NCBI GenBank assembly: GCA_020744225.1
Contig: JAGMWG010000016.1
Location: forward strand, 806,001-870,000
Source of the DNA: Paraphoma chrysanthemicola
Lineage: Eukaryota; Ascomycota; Dothideomycetes; Pleosporales; Phaeosphaeriaceae
Reading direction: 5' to 3'
Length of the DNA: 64,000 bases
In this document: positions 20,504 through 31,341 of the stretch, piece by piece
How positions within the stretch are numbered: the first letter of the stretch is position 1
Layout of the letters: the number at the start of each line of letters is the position of its first letter
Translations under genes and position numbers: made by a program
The notes under the pieces: model-generated
Told to the model about the DNA's origin: nothing
The model's input: only the letters and a program-made list of their open reading frames with translations
Databases searched by the model: none

Positions 20504-21972
20504 TCACCACGAGAACGACTGCTGCAACGGTCTCGGCTCACTACTCGTCGTTCTCCGAATCGTCGCAAATATCGAAAGCAACTGCGCAGCCTCAACACCG
20601 CCATTCTCCTGCCAAAACGTGGACACACTCGTCTGCTGCATCGCTAGCTCATAACACGTGTCGAGCAGGGCATTCGTCATCTCCGGGCTCTCGCGGATAC
20701 GCAATTTCATCGCAATCGCCATAGCCAGAAAGACGTGGAATCGCGCCATGGGAATCGAGACGGACATTTCCGTCGCCGACGATGCGCGTTGCGGATTCGG
20801 ATAGACGTTTTCGCACAGGCGGGCAAAGAGCTGCGGAGACATGTTGTACGCTTGGTACTGTAGCGATTCGACGTATTGCACGAATTCCGTGGTCAGCGTT
20901 TCCGCTTCGAACCGGCTGGGCAAAGGTGTCGTGGCGAGTGCGCGGCTGCGGTCCGTGAAGCTTGAGCGTGAGGAGCCGGGGGTTGGGCTTTCAGCGTGGC
21001 TGGGGGCGAAAATGCCTTGTCGTGGAAGACGAGGCGCTGGTGCGAGCGGGAGGAGGTCGTCCTCGACCTCGGGGATAGGAGACATGGCATTCTCATCGCT
21101 ATCGGCTGATAACGAAGTAGCAGAAGTTCGTCTTGAGTGGCCTCTGCTGCTCCCTGTTTCAGGCTTCAATTGGCCCGAGCTTGCCTGTGCCATGAATTCC
21201 CAAGATGGCGCCGTGTGCGGCTGCATGGGCGATGCAAAAGATTTGTTGTCGGAGATGTGCTGGGAAATGGATGCGAATTGCGCCGGGGCGCTCGTAGGTG
21301 GCATCTCAGGAGACGAAGCTCGGGTGGTACCTGACCAGAATGAAGGTACGTCTGAATTCGGCGATGCCACATTTGGGACATGCTCACATTGATCGATAGA
21401 GATGGACGGCAGGCTGCCACCAGCTGAGAAGCTCCCAAGATCCAGATCGTCCGCGGTAAAGGTTGCTGGGATGGTCGTGTCAAGGTCCAAGTGTGGTGGT
21501 GGAGTTTGCCAGTCGAATGATGTGGGTGTTGCAGCCAGGACATTTTGGTCAATTGACTCCATGCCATGCATGGGCGCATTAACGTGAGCAGCAAGTTGTG
21601 CTTCGAGTTGGTGTATCCGACCTTCCAGAGCCTCTCTGTGTTCCCTGCGCACAGGTCAGCGAGGCCCAACGTCGACCGCGACAGGCGATCAAGCTTGGAA
21701 CACTGACGATGCTACCACTTCCCGTGGTTTCTGCGTCCGCACACATTGTAATGTGAAGCGCTTGCAGGTTGCGCAAGGTGTCTCTCCATCGCATCTAATT
21801 TTGCGACGGCGGCATCTTTCGCAGGCATTCGAGACAGACTTCCTCCTTGGCTGCCAATCCTTGACAGCAGTTGGAGAGAAGCGACTTGGACCTTCGCCTG
21901 GTGGTAGAGTAGCTGCAAGAGTGAGCAGTTATACAGTCCGAGCAGCAGCCAAGACCTACTGAAGGGACACAT
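20504..21972 (-). CDS. Zn(II)2Cys6 transcription factor (452 aa)
   Basis: There are three exons: 21972-21960 (13 nt), 21912-21708 and 21644-20504, totalling 1359 nt. Introns use GTAGGT...TTGCAG and GTCAGT...GCGCAG. The start has a good context (CACCATGT). The zinc cluster is at about residues 30-57 (ACERCRRRKIRCDGETPC then ATC and QC) with spacing C-x2-C-x6-C-x5-C-x2-C-x6-C. A short leucine-containing coiled coil follows (EHREALEGRIHQLEAQL). The middle is Ser/Pro-rich and disordered. The C-terminus (about 330-440) is helical and resembles a shortened fungal-specific transcription factor domain (VQYVESLQYQAYNMSPQLF, FWQENGGVEAAQLLSIFAT). Targets are unknown. It lies next to the second FAD oxidase, head to tail on the same strand. 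Confidence 0.88.
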
Positions 21973-22911
21973 GGTGTAAGTATGTGAAGCAGATTCCGCT
22001 CCGGATGGTGGTGATCCCGAGAAGACGCGCACTTCAGCAAGCAGTGAGCCCGTAGATATCAGCAGACAGAAGCGCCAGGAGGGAGAGAAAGGACGGAGGC
22101 CCAGATTTGTGTTTGTTTTACAACCCCGTCTATCATTGCGGTGACAGACTACCATGGGTGACTAATCGCGTGCGCCTACCGTGAAAGGGCCGTTGGGGTC
22201 GAGCGCGATACAGATCTCAGACGCCATGAGCCTCACCACTCAGCTGCGACGCACAGCATTGCGCCCACAACTCATAGGCGAAGCCTTGCGACGTGTGGGT
22301 CATGCGTTTCGTGTGAACCTGCCGTCCGTGGATGGAACTTCTGGAAGAATGCGCCTTGCAGGCATGGCGCGCGGAGGGCGGCCTCCACTCCGCGCGTGCA
22401 GCACACGCGTGCACTGCCTCACTGCACCGACGGCAGATCGCGCGGAAATGGGCCAGGGCGGAGAAGAGCGGCGGGGTGTCGGAGAATGTGTCGCACCGTT
22501 TTCTTAACCGCTCGCTTTTATACCCCCGTGACCGTCATTGGATATAATGCGTAGGGGCCCTGGCGGGCGAGGTTTGGTGTGGTGACCTCTCACGCTGGTG
22601 CGTCGCGAACATGTCTGGCTTGCCTGAGGCCTCGGGCAAAGGATACTTGGCCCAATGAATACCCGGACATCGCAGAACACAACGACTCGGATGACGCCTC
22701 AGATCGCGGGAACTGCCCAATCGAGGTTTGGAGCCGTCAGGCAGCGACCTCACACAGCGAAAAACGAGGCGCACGCGTATGCGGCTCTTGGTGGTGTTGT
22801 TCCAAGATTGCACCATGCAGGCGGGCTGCGTCACGAAAGTCAAGAAAAAGCATCATGCCTTTGTTCGAATACCCATGTTGATTATGTACTAGAAAAAGAG
22901 ATTCTCAGACA
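21973..22911. other. intergenic, no supported gene
   Basis: This holds the regulator's promoter and the 3' side of FAD oxidase 2. It is GC-rich around 22330-22460. Short overlapping frames on both strands lack motifs and look like chance. Confidence 0.45.
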
Positions 22912-24950
22912 TCAGACGCGACACAGTGGACCGTCGTTCGACTGCACGCCAACAATACCTTTGTCGTCGATGAACCAGTCCTCGCTACCAACACCGTGGT
23001 GAACGTAGAAAAGCCCTGTCGGGTCCACCTGCTTCTTGATCTTCAAGAGTCTGGGATAGTTCTTGCCCCAGAATGCGTTCTGCCAGTTTGGCTCAGCAAT
23101 GTCGGCCTCGTTACCATAGCTGCCACCCGCAGGTGATATTTCGCGAAGGGGGTTCAGGACATCGTTGTTAAGCTGTTCAACAGCAGCCTTCCATCCGCTC
23201 GCCGTTTGATCGAGCACCAAGTTAATGGCGACAATCATACTCTGTTCGTTGCGGAAGGCTGGGTTGACGGAGTTGAGGTCCTTTTGCTCCGGTTCGGCCG
23301 GATGCTGGTGGTACATGTTCAACATCATCGCGTTCTCTACGGCATTCTTTACCGCGGCGAATGTCTGGTTGACGGTGCCAGCGTTCGCCCAGTTCTCTGT
23401 CGGAAGCATTCGATTTCCTGGGGTGGCACCTGCACCGCCGACGTAGAAATTGAGGGGTCCGAAAGTTGCCTGGTAAGCCGGGTAGAAGCTGTCGTAGTAG
23501 GTCGTGTTGGCATTGAGCTGGATTCCAAGAGAGGCGCATTTCTCATAGAACGGCTTGACGAGAGCTTCATACTCCTCTACCGTCTTATCCGTTGCGAAGA
23601 AAGGCCCCATGGACCACAAGTAGGTGCTGGGCGCAAGCTTCATGAGAGAAAAGTACGAGTACGTCTTGGCGGCGTTGTATGTGGGGAAGTTGTCGAAGAA
23701 GAACTTGAATGCCTCCCAGAAAGCATCAGCCGAGACAGTCTCGGAGGTCATCAGAGTCCAGGTGCTGACAGTGACAGGCACTTTTCGGTGCACCTTGACA
23801 ATGGCAGAAGTAACGATTCCAAAAGTACCGCCTCCGCCGCCGAGGAGCGCCCAGTACAGGTCGCTGTTGTCCTTCGGAGTAGCAGTAACAAAACGCCCGT
23901 TGGCAGTCACGACCTCGAGAGCGACTACCTGATCTGAGCCAACACCAAAAAGCTGCATGACAGGCGAGTGGCCACCTCCAGCAGAGTAGCCACCGGCTAC
24001 ACCAACGGTCGGACAAATACCAGCAACTGCAGTCACGCCGTACTGGTCGGCGGCCTGGTACAGCTCAAAGCCTTGAATACCCGCACCGACCTTGAACACC
24101 GGTCCCGAGTACGTAGGGCCTTTGTAGTTCTTGACGTACTGAATGTCTTTCAACCCGTGAGTCCACACGCTAAGTGCACCCTTTCCAACAGATCGGCCAT
24201 TGTAATCGTGGCCGGTGTTACGCACTACGAGACGAAGATTGAGAGATCGAGCCAAGTTGACCGCCAGCTGGATCTGAGCGACGTTTGACACCTTGACGGC
24301 GTACTCTGCGTAACCACCCTGTGTGCAGGTACCGTTCGCAAAGTCTCCAGACGCCGGAATTGGGCACGTCATTCCGTAGTAGAGGGGGTTCATCAGCGCT
24401 CCGTTGTCTTCGTAGCTACAATGCGTTAGTGGCAGCTTCACTTGAGACTCTGGCCGACTTACTAGATCTCCTCTTGATCAAAGTTTTTCACGAGAGACGC
24501 ACACTTTGTAGCATCGTAGTTGTTGTACTCGGAATTCTTGTAGCACGGCGAACCGATCGGGACAATCTTCTCCAGCGCACCACCGAGCAGAAGATCAAAG
24601 ACTCCCCAGATCAACTTGCTAGGGTAAAGCAGATCGCCTGGCATGGTCTTGCATCGCTGAGCCCGACGCACGCGACGGAGCCGCGCACTCACGGACGAAT
24701 TGGAGCCGTCTTCGAACTCGAAAAGCGATGCGTACTCAGCGACAGCAGGGTCGTTCTGTAGTCCAGCAACAACGCTATCAGTCAATTGAACAGCCTCCTT
24801 TTCAAACAACGGTACATTAGCGGTCGTGGAGTCGGTAGCGACAGTCTCCGCAGCTGGCGCCACAGATGCGGTAAAGGAAGGAGCGACAGAACTCTGTGCA
24901 GTAGAAAGAGCGACACACGCTAACGAGACCGCAAACGACTTGGCCAACAT
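22912..24950 (-). CDS. secreted FAD-linked oxidase, bicovalent BBE/VAO type (663 aa)
   Basis: There are two exons: 24950-24463 and 24415-22912 (1992 nt). The intron is GTAAGT...TGTAG. A signal peptide (MLAKSFAVSLACVALSTA) is followed by an unusual N-terminal extension of about 150 residues rich in Ala/Thr/Val. The FAD domain has both attachment sites: His in TGHDYNGRS and Cys in VAGICPTVGVAGG. A 6-S-cysteinyl, 8-alpha-histidyl flavin is therefore expected. The C-terminal BBE domain has FWGKNYPRLLKIKKQVDP. Enzymes with two flavin bonds have high redox potential and often oxidise oligosaccharides or secondary metabolites with O2. This is a different subfamily from the oxidase at 8038-9885, which lacks the Cys. 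A TATA-like element lies about 110 bp upstream. The substrate is not known. Confidence 0.93.
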
Positions 24951-25054
24951 CTTGGAGTCTCAAGAATGCTGCGTGGCGAGGAAGAGAGAAAGGGACCACT
25001 GAGTCTTGAATTAAAAGGCTTCTCAGTCACCAGCGCCCCGGGTCCTCGCGTAGG

Positions 25055-25061
25055 TTATATA
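25055..25061 (-). promoter_or_regulatory. TATA-like box of FAD oxidase 2
   Basis: The minus strand reads TATATAA about 105-111 bp upstream of the ATG at 24950. The position is plausible for a fungal TATA box. Confidence 0.4.
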
Positions 25062-26484
25062 CGAGGCGCATGCACCTTTCTCGCGTGGCAGCCTCCAGTA
25101 CCGTTCTCTCGGCAGGCATCTGCCGACCCAATGGGTCAAGCATCTGTGTGCTGGAAAGGGGATCAAAGAGTCCTCGAAGGGTCCATCACGCACGCGAGGT
25201 GGCGCGGCGAGTCAGCATGAGCATGTTCAGAACGCCATGTTGACAGTTGCCGGATTGCGGGATGAGAGTGTGTTTTCGCAGGTACGCGAACGGTTATCTC
25301 CGATCCTGGCTAGTGGGAAGCGAAGGATCTATAGGAAGGTGGCGTTTAATGCTCCACGTGGGCGCAAGTGTTGACGGAGCATCGTCTGATCCTAAACAAT
25401 CTTGTTGCTTGTGCTTTACGATAATTTGATACACGATGTCGCAATGCTTCAATCTGATTTCAAGGTCAAAACTTAGGTATCGAAAGAAAGCCATGGCCGC
25501 TCGCCCTTCCGAGGGGACGGTCCGCCTGATATCCGCAATTTGGACCCTAGACTGAACCTAGTACTTTGTGTGGCGGGTTTAAGTCTTGTGTCCGGTTGTG
25601 GCAGGTGTTGAGGCGTCCATTTGTGGGGCAGAATCCTTCCTGTACCGCTGCAGACTTCGATTGGCCAGACTACCAGGCATCCCACGAACGATTCAGGAAG
25701 AGCTTGACGGAGCTGTAATTTCTACCATGCAGATTGTCCCGTGTCTTAGGATTCAGGTCCTCTAGCCTGGGGGACTCGTAAGATACTGAAGTTCTCCTAA
25801 GGGTGTGTTCTTCGGCGTTAGTAGGGACAAGCATCTGCCATTTGGGAGAGTGGGAACGAGGACTTGGAACTGCAAATTGTATGGGCTGCTACAATGTTCA
25901 ACTCTGGCGTACCACCGAGCAGAGACGCTCCGCATAACCTTGGTCTGAAATGCGATCAATCATGCCACCGAACACCGGGATGCTCAGTCAACCGCCTTTC
26001 GAAGGATCAAGTGGCATGACCGTACTTAGCAAGAAGCAGGATATAACTATACACTCCACGGAGCTCGACGGATACTAGACCGTTAAGGAACAGCGCCTCC
26101 TACAAGTAGGGATCCACTGGGCTTGTCACTCAAAGACCACTTTCTTTACGGGATGGTGATTATGGACCTGATTGGACGCACTGTTTCGTTACCAAATGGA
26201 CCTATCCAATACTGCAGCTTAGTGCTTGATCTGCGGCGAGCGGAACAGCGGGTGCGGCTATTAGATGCCGAAACATCTTCTTGGAATCCTTTGGACCAGT
26301 TCGGAATGCAGCATGAGATACGAGCCGCGGTGTCTGAGGGACGACGGGACGTCGTGATCAAGGTTCGCGCCTTACAGCGTTTCAAGCCAGTGGAGTCGCT
26401 CTCAGTAGAGGTGGTAAGCTCCCACATTTCAACACGTTCTGCTGTTCGACGTCTTGTGAATATAAACTTCACCATTGAGTCGCA
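25062..26484. other. divergent intergenic region, no supported gene
   Basis: This 1.4 kb holds promoters for the FAD oxidase (minus) and the receptor (plus). An open plus-strand frame from ATG 26153 runs into the receptor's first exon in another frame (MVIMDLIGRTVSLPNG...). Its first 110 residues look partly protein-like, but I see no domain or splice model and do not call it. Confidence 0.4.
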
Positions 26485-27910
26485 ATGTCTGCTCCGCCCG
26501 CTGGCCCTATGCCAGCACCAGACATGTCGGATGTCGATCCAGGGCTGCAACCCACCCTCATTGCTCTTCTATACCTCTTCCCTGGTCTCGCGCTGGTCGT
26601 TCTGCTGGTCCGCTTTTGGAGGAAATGGGTCGATCATTTGCTCGGCGGCGGTGAGACGCGTGGATCATGGCTGGGAATGTGCACACTGACGTTCGTGTAG
26701 ACGATGTGTTGGTCGCGGTCGCTTGGATGCTCGCCACAGCTAACAGCATTATCACCCACTTTTGTAAGAGTATTCGGGTCTATCTTGACGATCGCAAGCT
26801 GACGAGATGCGCAGTTGTCAAGGCCATGTATACCGGCTATCGCGCCGAGGACATCCCGTACTATGCGATCGACATGAAATATGCATTCAAGGTGTGTGGC
26901 ACATGTCTTCGCCAGGAATATCATATTGATGCCATATAGTTCCAGTACGCGCTGAGTATCGTGTACAACCCATGCATCTGTCTGGTCAAAGCATCCTTCC
27001 TATGGAGCCTGTACAAGCTCCGATCGCGCAATCCGTGGATCAAACGAACCATCATCGGCCTCCAAGCACTAAATGGTGTGTACATGGTCGCAACCACAAT
27101 CGTCTCAGCGGTGCCGTGTCTGCCCATCGCCAAGTCATGGGACTCAAGTCTACCAGGCGGCTGCTACGACCCCGTTTTATACGTTTCTGGCAATGTCTCC
27201 GTAGTCATCATCACCGACTTTCTGGTGCTTCTGTAAGCTTTTCCTATCACTGAGTATCCGCCGCCGAGCTGACTCGTCACAGCATCCCTACTTGGATTAT
27301 CTGGGACCTACAAATGCCGCTGAAGCGCAAACTCGTCACCATCGCGTTCCTCTCCCTCGGCTTCATTGTCATCGCAATCGGTATCGCGCGACTCTTCTGG
27401 CTTCTCGACGCCTTCAAAGGCAAGACAAACAGCTACAGCGTCACGTCCGCTTACTCCGCCATCGAGTCCAGCGTCGCAATTATCGGCACCAGCGGTCCGA
27501 CCGTGAAATACATTCTCTCGCGCTGCATACCCTGGCTCCAACCATCTTTCGAGCGATCCACAACAAACAAAAACTCTGGCAATGCGTACGGCGGGTATGG
27601 GAATCACAGCCACATTGGAGGTACGAGGCGCACGCGCACGGCAGATGGCAGTGGTTACGATGATCTGGATAGAATCAGTGCGGATCATCAAAACATTGAG
27701 ATGAAGGGAGATTGGAGGAAGAGCAGCGATGCGCGTAGTGATGAGCAGAGAATGACATCGGATGATGGGCAGCAAGGCATTGTCAAGAGCGTTGAGTGGA
27801 CAGTACATACGAGGGACGACTCGAATATTGGGAGAGCAATAACGGGTCCGACAAGGGGGGCTCGGACGCCTGGTGGAAGACCAGCTGCGAGACCTGCGGA
27901 TATTGTATGA
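26485..27910 (+). CDS. fungal rhodopsin-like (PTH11/SAT4-type) seven-TM protein (408 aa)
   Basis: There are five exons: 26485-26650, 26701-26763, 26815-26891, 26940-27232 and 27283-27910, totalling 1227 nt. Seven hydrophobic segments are visible. They begin LIALLYLFPGLALVVLLV and DDVLVAVAWMLATANSI. The later ones are QYALSIVYNPCICLVKASF, GLQALNGVYMVATTIVSAV, VIITDFLVLLIPTWII, LVTIAFLSLGFIVIAIGI and SAIESSVAIIGTSGPTVKYI. This is the arrangement of the fungal rhodopsin domain. The C-terminal tail (about 130 residues) is polar and Gly/Arg/Ser-rich. No CFEM domain is present. The second intron (51 nt, GTAAGA...GCGCAG) has no stop and is a multiple of three, so its retention would give a 425-residue form. 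These proteins act as surface sensors in some fungi; the ligand here is unknown. Confidence 0.88.
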
Positions 27911-28026
27911 AGCTAAGATGGAACAACAGGCAACGCGGGATATCTCGAGCAAATTGTTCATGACTGGACGCGCCCTTAAGCCGATCCGCTTAAATTGGAC
28001 ATTATATTTGCTTCCGTGAAAAATGT

Positions 28027-29630
28027 CTATAGCTTGCTCTTGATACCAAATTGATCAGGCCTCCACATCTCGTTCAACAATCGACTCGCATTCACCATCT
28101 CCGGCCTGCACTGGTCCAGCGACGTGATTCCAAGCAAACTCATGCCCGTCTGCAACTCGTCGGTCAAGACTATGATATGTTAGTTGGACTTGATGATACC
28201 ACTCCATCCATGCACTTACTGTCGACGCATCTCTCGACGCCCTTTGCTCCGTACGCACCAAGGGCGTACAAGAACGGCCTTCCCACGCCAACCGCTGTAG
28301 CACCGAGACACAATGCCTTCAATACGTCGTTACCATCCCGCAGACCACCGTCCAGAAATACTTCCAGTTTCTTCAGAACTTCTGGGCAATACGTTCGAAT
28401 CTCGCAAAGCGTCATCAGCGCACTGGGTGCAGTATGCAACTGTCGTCCTCCATGGTTGCTAAGCAAGATACCCTCGCAGCCATACTCCATGGCTAGCTTC
28501 GCATCTTCCGCGCATTGAATGCCCTTGAGAACAATCGGCCCATCCCATTCCTTCCGGATCCATGCTAGATCCTCCCACGTCGTATGCGGACTTAGCTGAC
28601 CTTGCACAACTCGACCGCCCATTGCCGGCGCGAAAGCGTTATCATTTCCAGCTTCCCAGGAAGATGCGCTCTCCTCTTCGACATCAAGTGCCAGCGACTC
28701 TTGGGCCTGTAGGTAACGGTCCGCTGTTCTCTTGCCGAGAATGGGCGTATCGACCGTAATCCACAGTCCTTTGTACCCGCATTTCTTGACGATGTGCATG
28801 AGCTCGATTGCTCTCTTGCGATCGACAGGCATATAGTACTGGTAGAACAAGCGTGTTGGACTCACTCCTTTCCCCTTCTGTATATCGTCCGCGCAGCTCT
28901 GCATGATCTGCTCGGCTGACTTGCTGCTCGCCGTACTAACAACGGCATGAATACCCTTTCTCACTGCGCCCTTGTACATCTCCAATTCTGCTCCCGGATG
29001 AAATACACCCATTGTGCCCATAGGTGAGATGTAGAATGGATACGGGGATTCGTGGCCGAAGATCTTGCGTCTGGTGTCGACTTCGCCGACATTGCGCATT
29101 ACGCGCGGACGGAAGGTGACTCGGCCCCAGTCGTCGAGGTTCCCTCGTAGAGAAAGTCCAGTGTTGGCGGAAGTGGAGGCATAGATGTAGGACTTGTGCG
29201 GTATTACGGCCTTGGCAGCTTGCTGGAAGTCGTTGGTCGATACGCACATAGACACGTGAGGGACTTCAGTCGCATTTTCAATTTCAGATGGCTTCTTTGC
29301 TGTTTCGTCTTTTGTCTGGCGTAGCTGGCCGAGAGTGTTGGAATCGACTGGGCCGAGAAGGGCATCAAGGGGGAGGTAGTTCTTGAGGTAGTCTAGTGGG
29401 TGGTACTTCTTGAACTCTTCTGTCGCGTCCTATGAACGATTTAATTCAGCACTATTACTGGATGACTGTGATCGTTGACCTACCGTCCCAGCATTCCTCA
29501 GGATGATAGGTGCGCCACCTGGATGGTCGCTGAGAAAGCCTGTCACATCGTAGACGTTCGAATCAAGCACAATCCAACACGACTTCTTGCTGCTGTGCTT
29601 TGCGACTTCTGCCCCATCAATGTTACCCAT
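28027..29630 (-). CDS. flavocytochrome b2-type L-lactate dehydrogenase (499 aa)
   Basis: There are three exons: 29630-29484, 29429-28220 and 28169-28027, totalling 1500 nt. The N-terminal cytochrome b5 domain (residues 1-80) has the heme-binding HPGG (FLSDHPGGAPIILRNAGTDA). The FMN-dependent alpha-hydroxyacid dehydrogenase domain follows. It has YISPMGTMG, FYQYYMPVDR, LWITVDTPILGKR and the active-site SNHGGRQL with its catalytic His, then FLDGGLRDGNDVLKALCLGATAVGVGRPFLY. It would oxidise L-lactate (or a related 2-hydroxyacid) to pyruvate, passing electrons through heme. ATG 29630 is chosen because MGNIDGAEVAKH begins the b5 domain as in other fungal members. With this start no mitochondrial presequence exists, unlike yeast CYB2. 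An open frame further upstream (to about 29885) does not join cleanly. The gene converges with the receptor gene 116 bp away. Confidence 0.93.
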
Positions 29631-30636
29631 TTTCTGACCCCGAAAGTATGTTGGAAAGCGCAATCGTAACTCGTGGACCAACCATCAAGGATGTATTAGA
29701 GGTTTCGGGGATAACTGCTTGGGTAGCTCCGGGTCGGTGAGAACGCCGGCAGCGGGGTCCGGGATCGTTCCGTTTCCGTCATGCGGGTCGCCTTCCGAGG
29801 TTCGATGCTGCGTGAAATACAAACAAAGATAAAGGTGCAACGTCTCCTGGAAGAGCAAGCAACGTGACTTCGCGCTGCGTGTCATGATTATTTAAGGGCC
29901 CGTGGGAGGGCGATGACGCACGTTGCATACTTCAGCACAAATGAACAAGAATTGAGTCTGAAAAATAAGCCTCATGGACCGAACCATTCTACTTGACAGA
30001 TTGCAAATAAGCTGGTTATGCATACTTTCGAGGCCAAACACATTCGGCCGTGTGTTCGAAAAAGTTCCGAATTTTTTAAGAACACAGGCTGGATGTATTC
30101 GCTTGCTACTAAAGATTTATTCTTACACTAACCTGGAGGCATTTAATAGTTTGTTAGTGTTATGCTACGCTTGTAACATGACGTGAAGGCCTCTAGGAAG
30201 TGTTATGTTTAAACAACCGGCCGAATAGCACGCGGCCAAATATGATTTGCCGGGGCCGCTCATTGGCCGGATGGCATATGTCAGTTGAGACGATGCTGTG
30301 CTGAAAATTGATGAAGAGAATGAAACGTGCGGTTCGCCTTCTACGAGAATCGGCGATGCTGTCATGTGCCTAATGTAATGTACCTTGAAGCTCATCATCC
30401 AAAGCACCATTTCCGAAGGCGCATTCAACAAGCAATGCAACTGAATTCGTAGCCCGCATGATGCTCTGTGTTCCCGGGTATTCCCGCGTCAAACGAACCA
30501 GTAGAACCTTAGTGCCTACAAGATTTTACCGACTCGGTGGGGTCGATTCGACATCTTTACCCTCCACTCCAAGGGATACAGCATTAAAGCAGAATATAAA
30601 TGTTGCAATATCAGAATCTGTATCAACAAGCACCTC
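29631..30636. other. intergenic, no supported gene
   Basis: This is the promoter region of the lactate dehydrogenase and the upstream flank of the tRNA. An AT-rich stretch at about 30040-30160 is present. No frame here looks coding. Confidence 0.45.
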
Positions 30637-30733
30637 GGTGAGATGGCCGAGTTGGTTATGGCGCCAGGTTAAGGTTATCTTAACATTCTTCCTGGTCACG
30701 AAAGTGGCGTGGGTTCGAGTCCCACTCTCATCA
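30637..30733 (+). tRNA. tRNA-Leu (anticodon AAG) with a 15-nt intron
   Basis: The cloverleaf folds by eye. The acceptor stem is GGTGAGA (30637-30643) with TCTCATC (30726-30732), including one G-T pair, and discriminator A at 30733. The D stem is GCC/GGC. The anticodon stem is CCAGG (30664-30668) with CCTGG (30691-30695). The anticodon AAG is at 30671-30673. A 15-nt intron (30675-30689) follows position 37, as in nuclear tRNAs, and its CTTAA can pair with the anticodon loop. A long class II variable arm (CAC-GAAA-GTG) follows, as expected for Leu. The T arm is GTGGG-TTCGAGT-CCCAC. Confidence 0.93.
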
Positions 30734-30769
30734 AGCTCTTCGTCTGGCATCAGCCGGGCACCCCAGGAC

Positions 30770-30778
30770 TTTTTTTTT
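30770..30778 (+). terminator. RNA polymerase III T-run terminator
   Basis: Nine T residues lie 36 nt downstream of the tRNA end, a strong Pol III stop. No shorter T4 run occurs between the two. Confidence 0.75.
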
Positions 30779-31341
30779 CTGGTAGTGGTAGTGGTGGTGG
30801 TTGTGGGAAAGGCTTGCACCGGTGAAGGGCCTAGCGGCTAAGCGAGACTTCAGGCTGACGCGGGAAGTCCGTGCCCAATCCTGCGTCACTGCGAGTTTAA
30901 GATCATGAAATCCCAAGCTTGGATTGAGATACTCTTGTCTTTTTGCGCCTTGTCTCCTTTTTCCACTGACATGTTGTATCTTGACCCAAGCACCCCGGCC
31001 GTGTGCTTGCGCAGCATTCCGCTGCACAATCGGCGCGATGGCGGTGCTCAGTCCAAGCCTTACAGTTCAGGCAAACGGTACGTGTATTCCCTGCGAAAGT
31101 CGCGCAGGTGTAATGGTAGATAACTCGACGCGCCTTGCACAACAAGGGCGCAGGCAAGCTCGCATGGATATTCAACTTCCCGCTGAGCAGGCAATTTGCG
31201 AACACAATGTAGCGACTTGATCTTTCAGTCTTGCTTTGCTCAGCAACCCACACTATCAGCTTGCTAACCGCCCAAAGAAACATATTAAATCTTACGCTCA
31301 ACCCCAAGCCATCGAATTCACCAAGCCCTAAGAGAACCGCA
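30779..31341. other. intergenic, no supported gene
   Basis: This holds a short GT-rich stretch (30781-30808) after the tRNA terminator, then the promoter and leader of the gene at 31342. I see no real coding frame. Confidence 0.45.

Noticed and set aside
20841..21392. 183-residue frame antisense to the second Zn2Cys6 regulator
   Set aside because: It is antisense to the Ser/Pro-rich middle of a supported gene and has no independent evidence.
23206..23937. 243-residue open frame on the plus strand inside FAD oxidase 2
   Set aside because: It is antisense to a well-supported exon, has no motif, and is explained by codon bias of the real gene.
26153..26689. open frame before and over the first receptor exon
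   Set aside because: It partly looks protein-like, but it overlaps the receptor's first exon in another frame, has no recognisable domain and has no splice route to anything.
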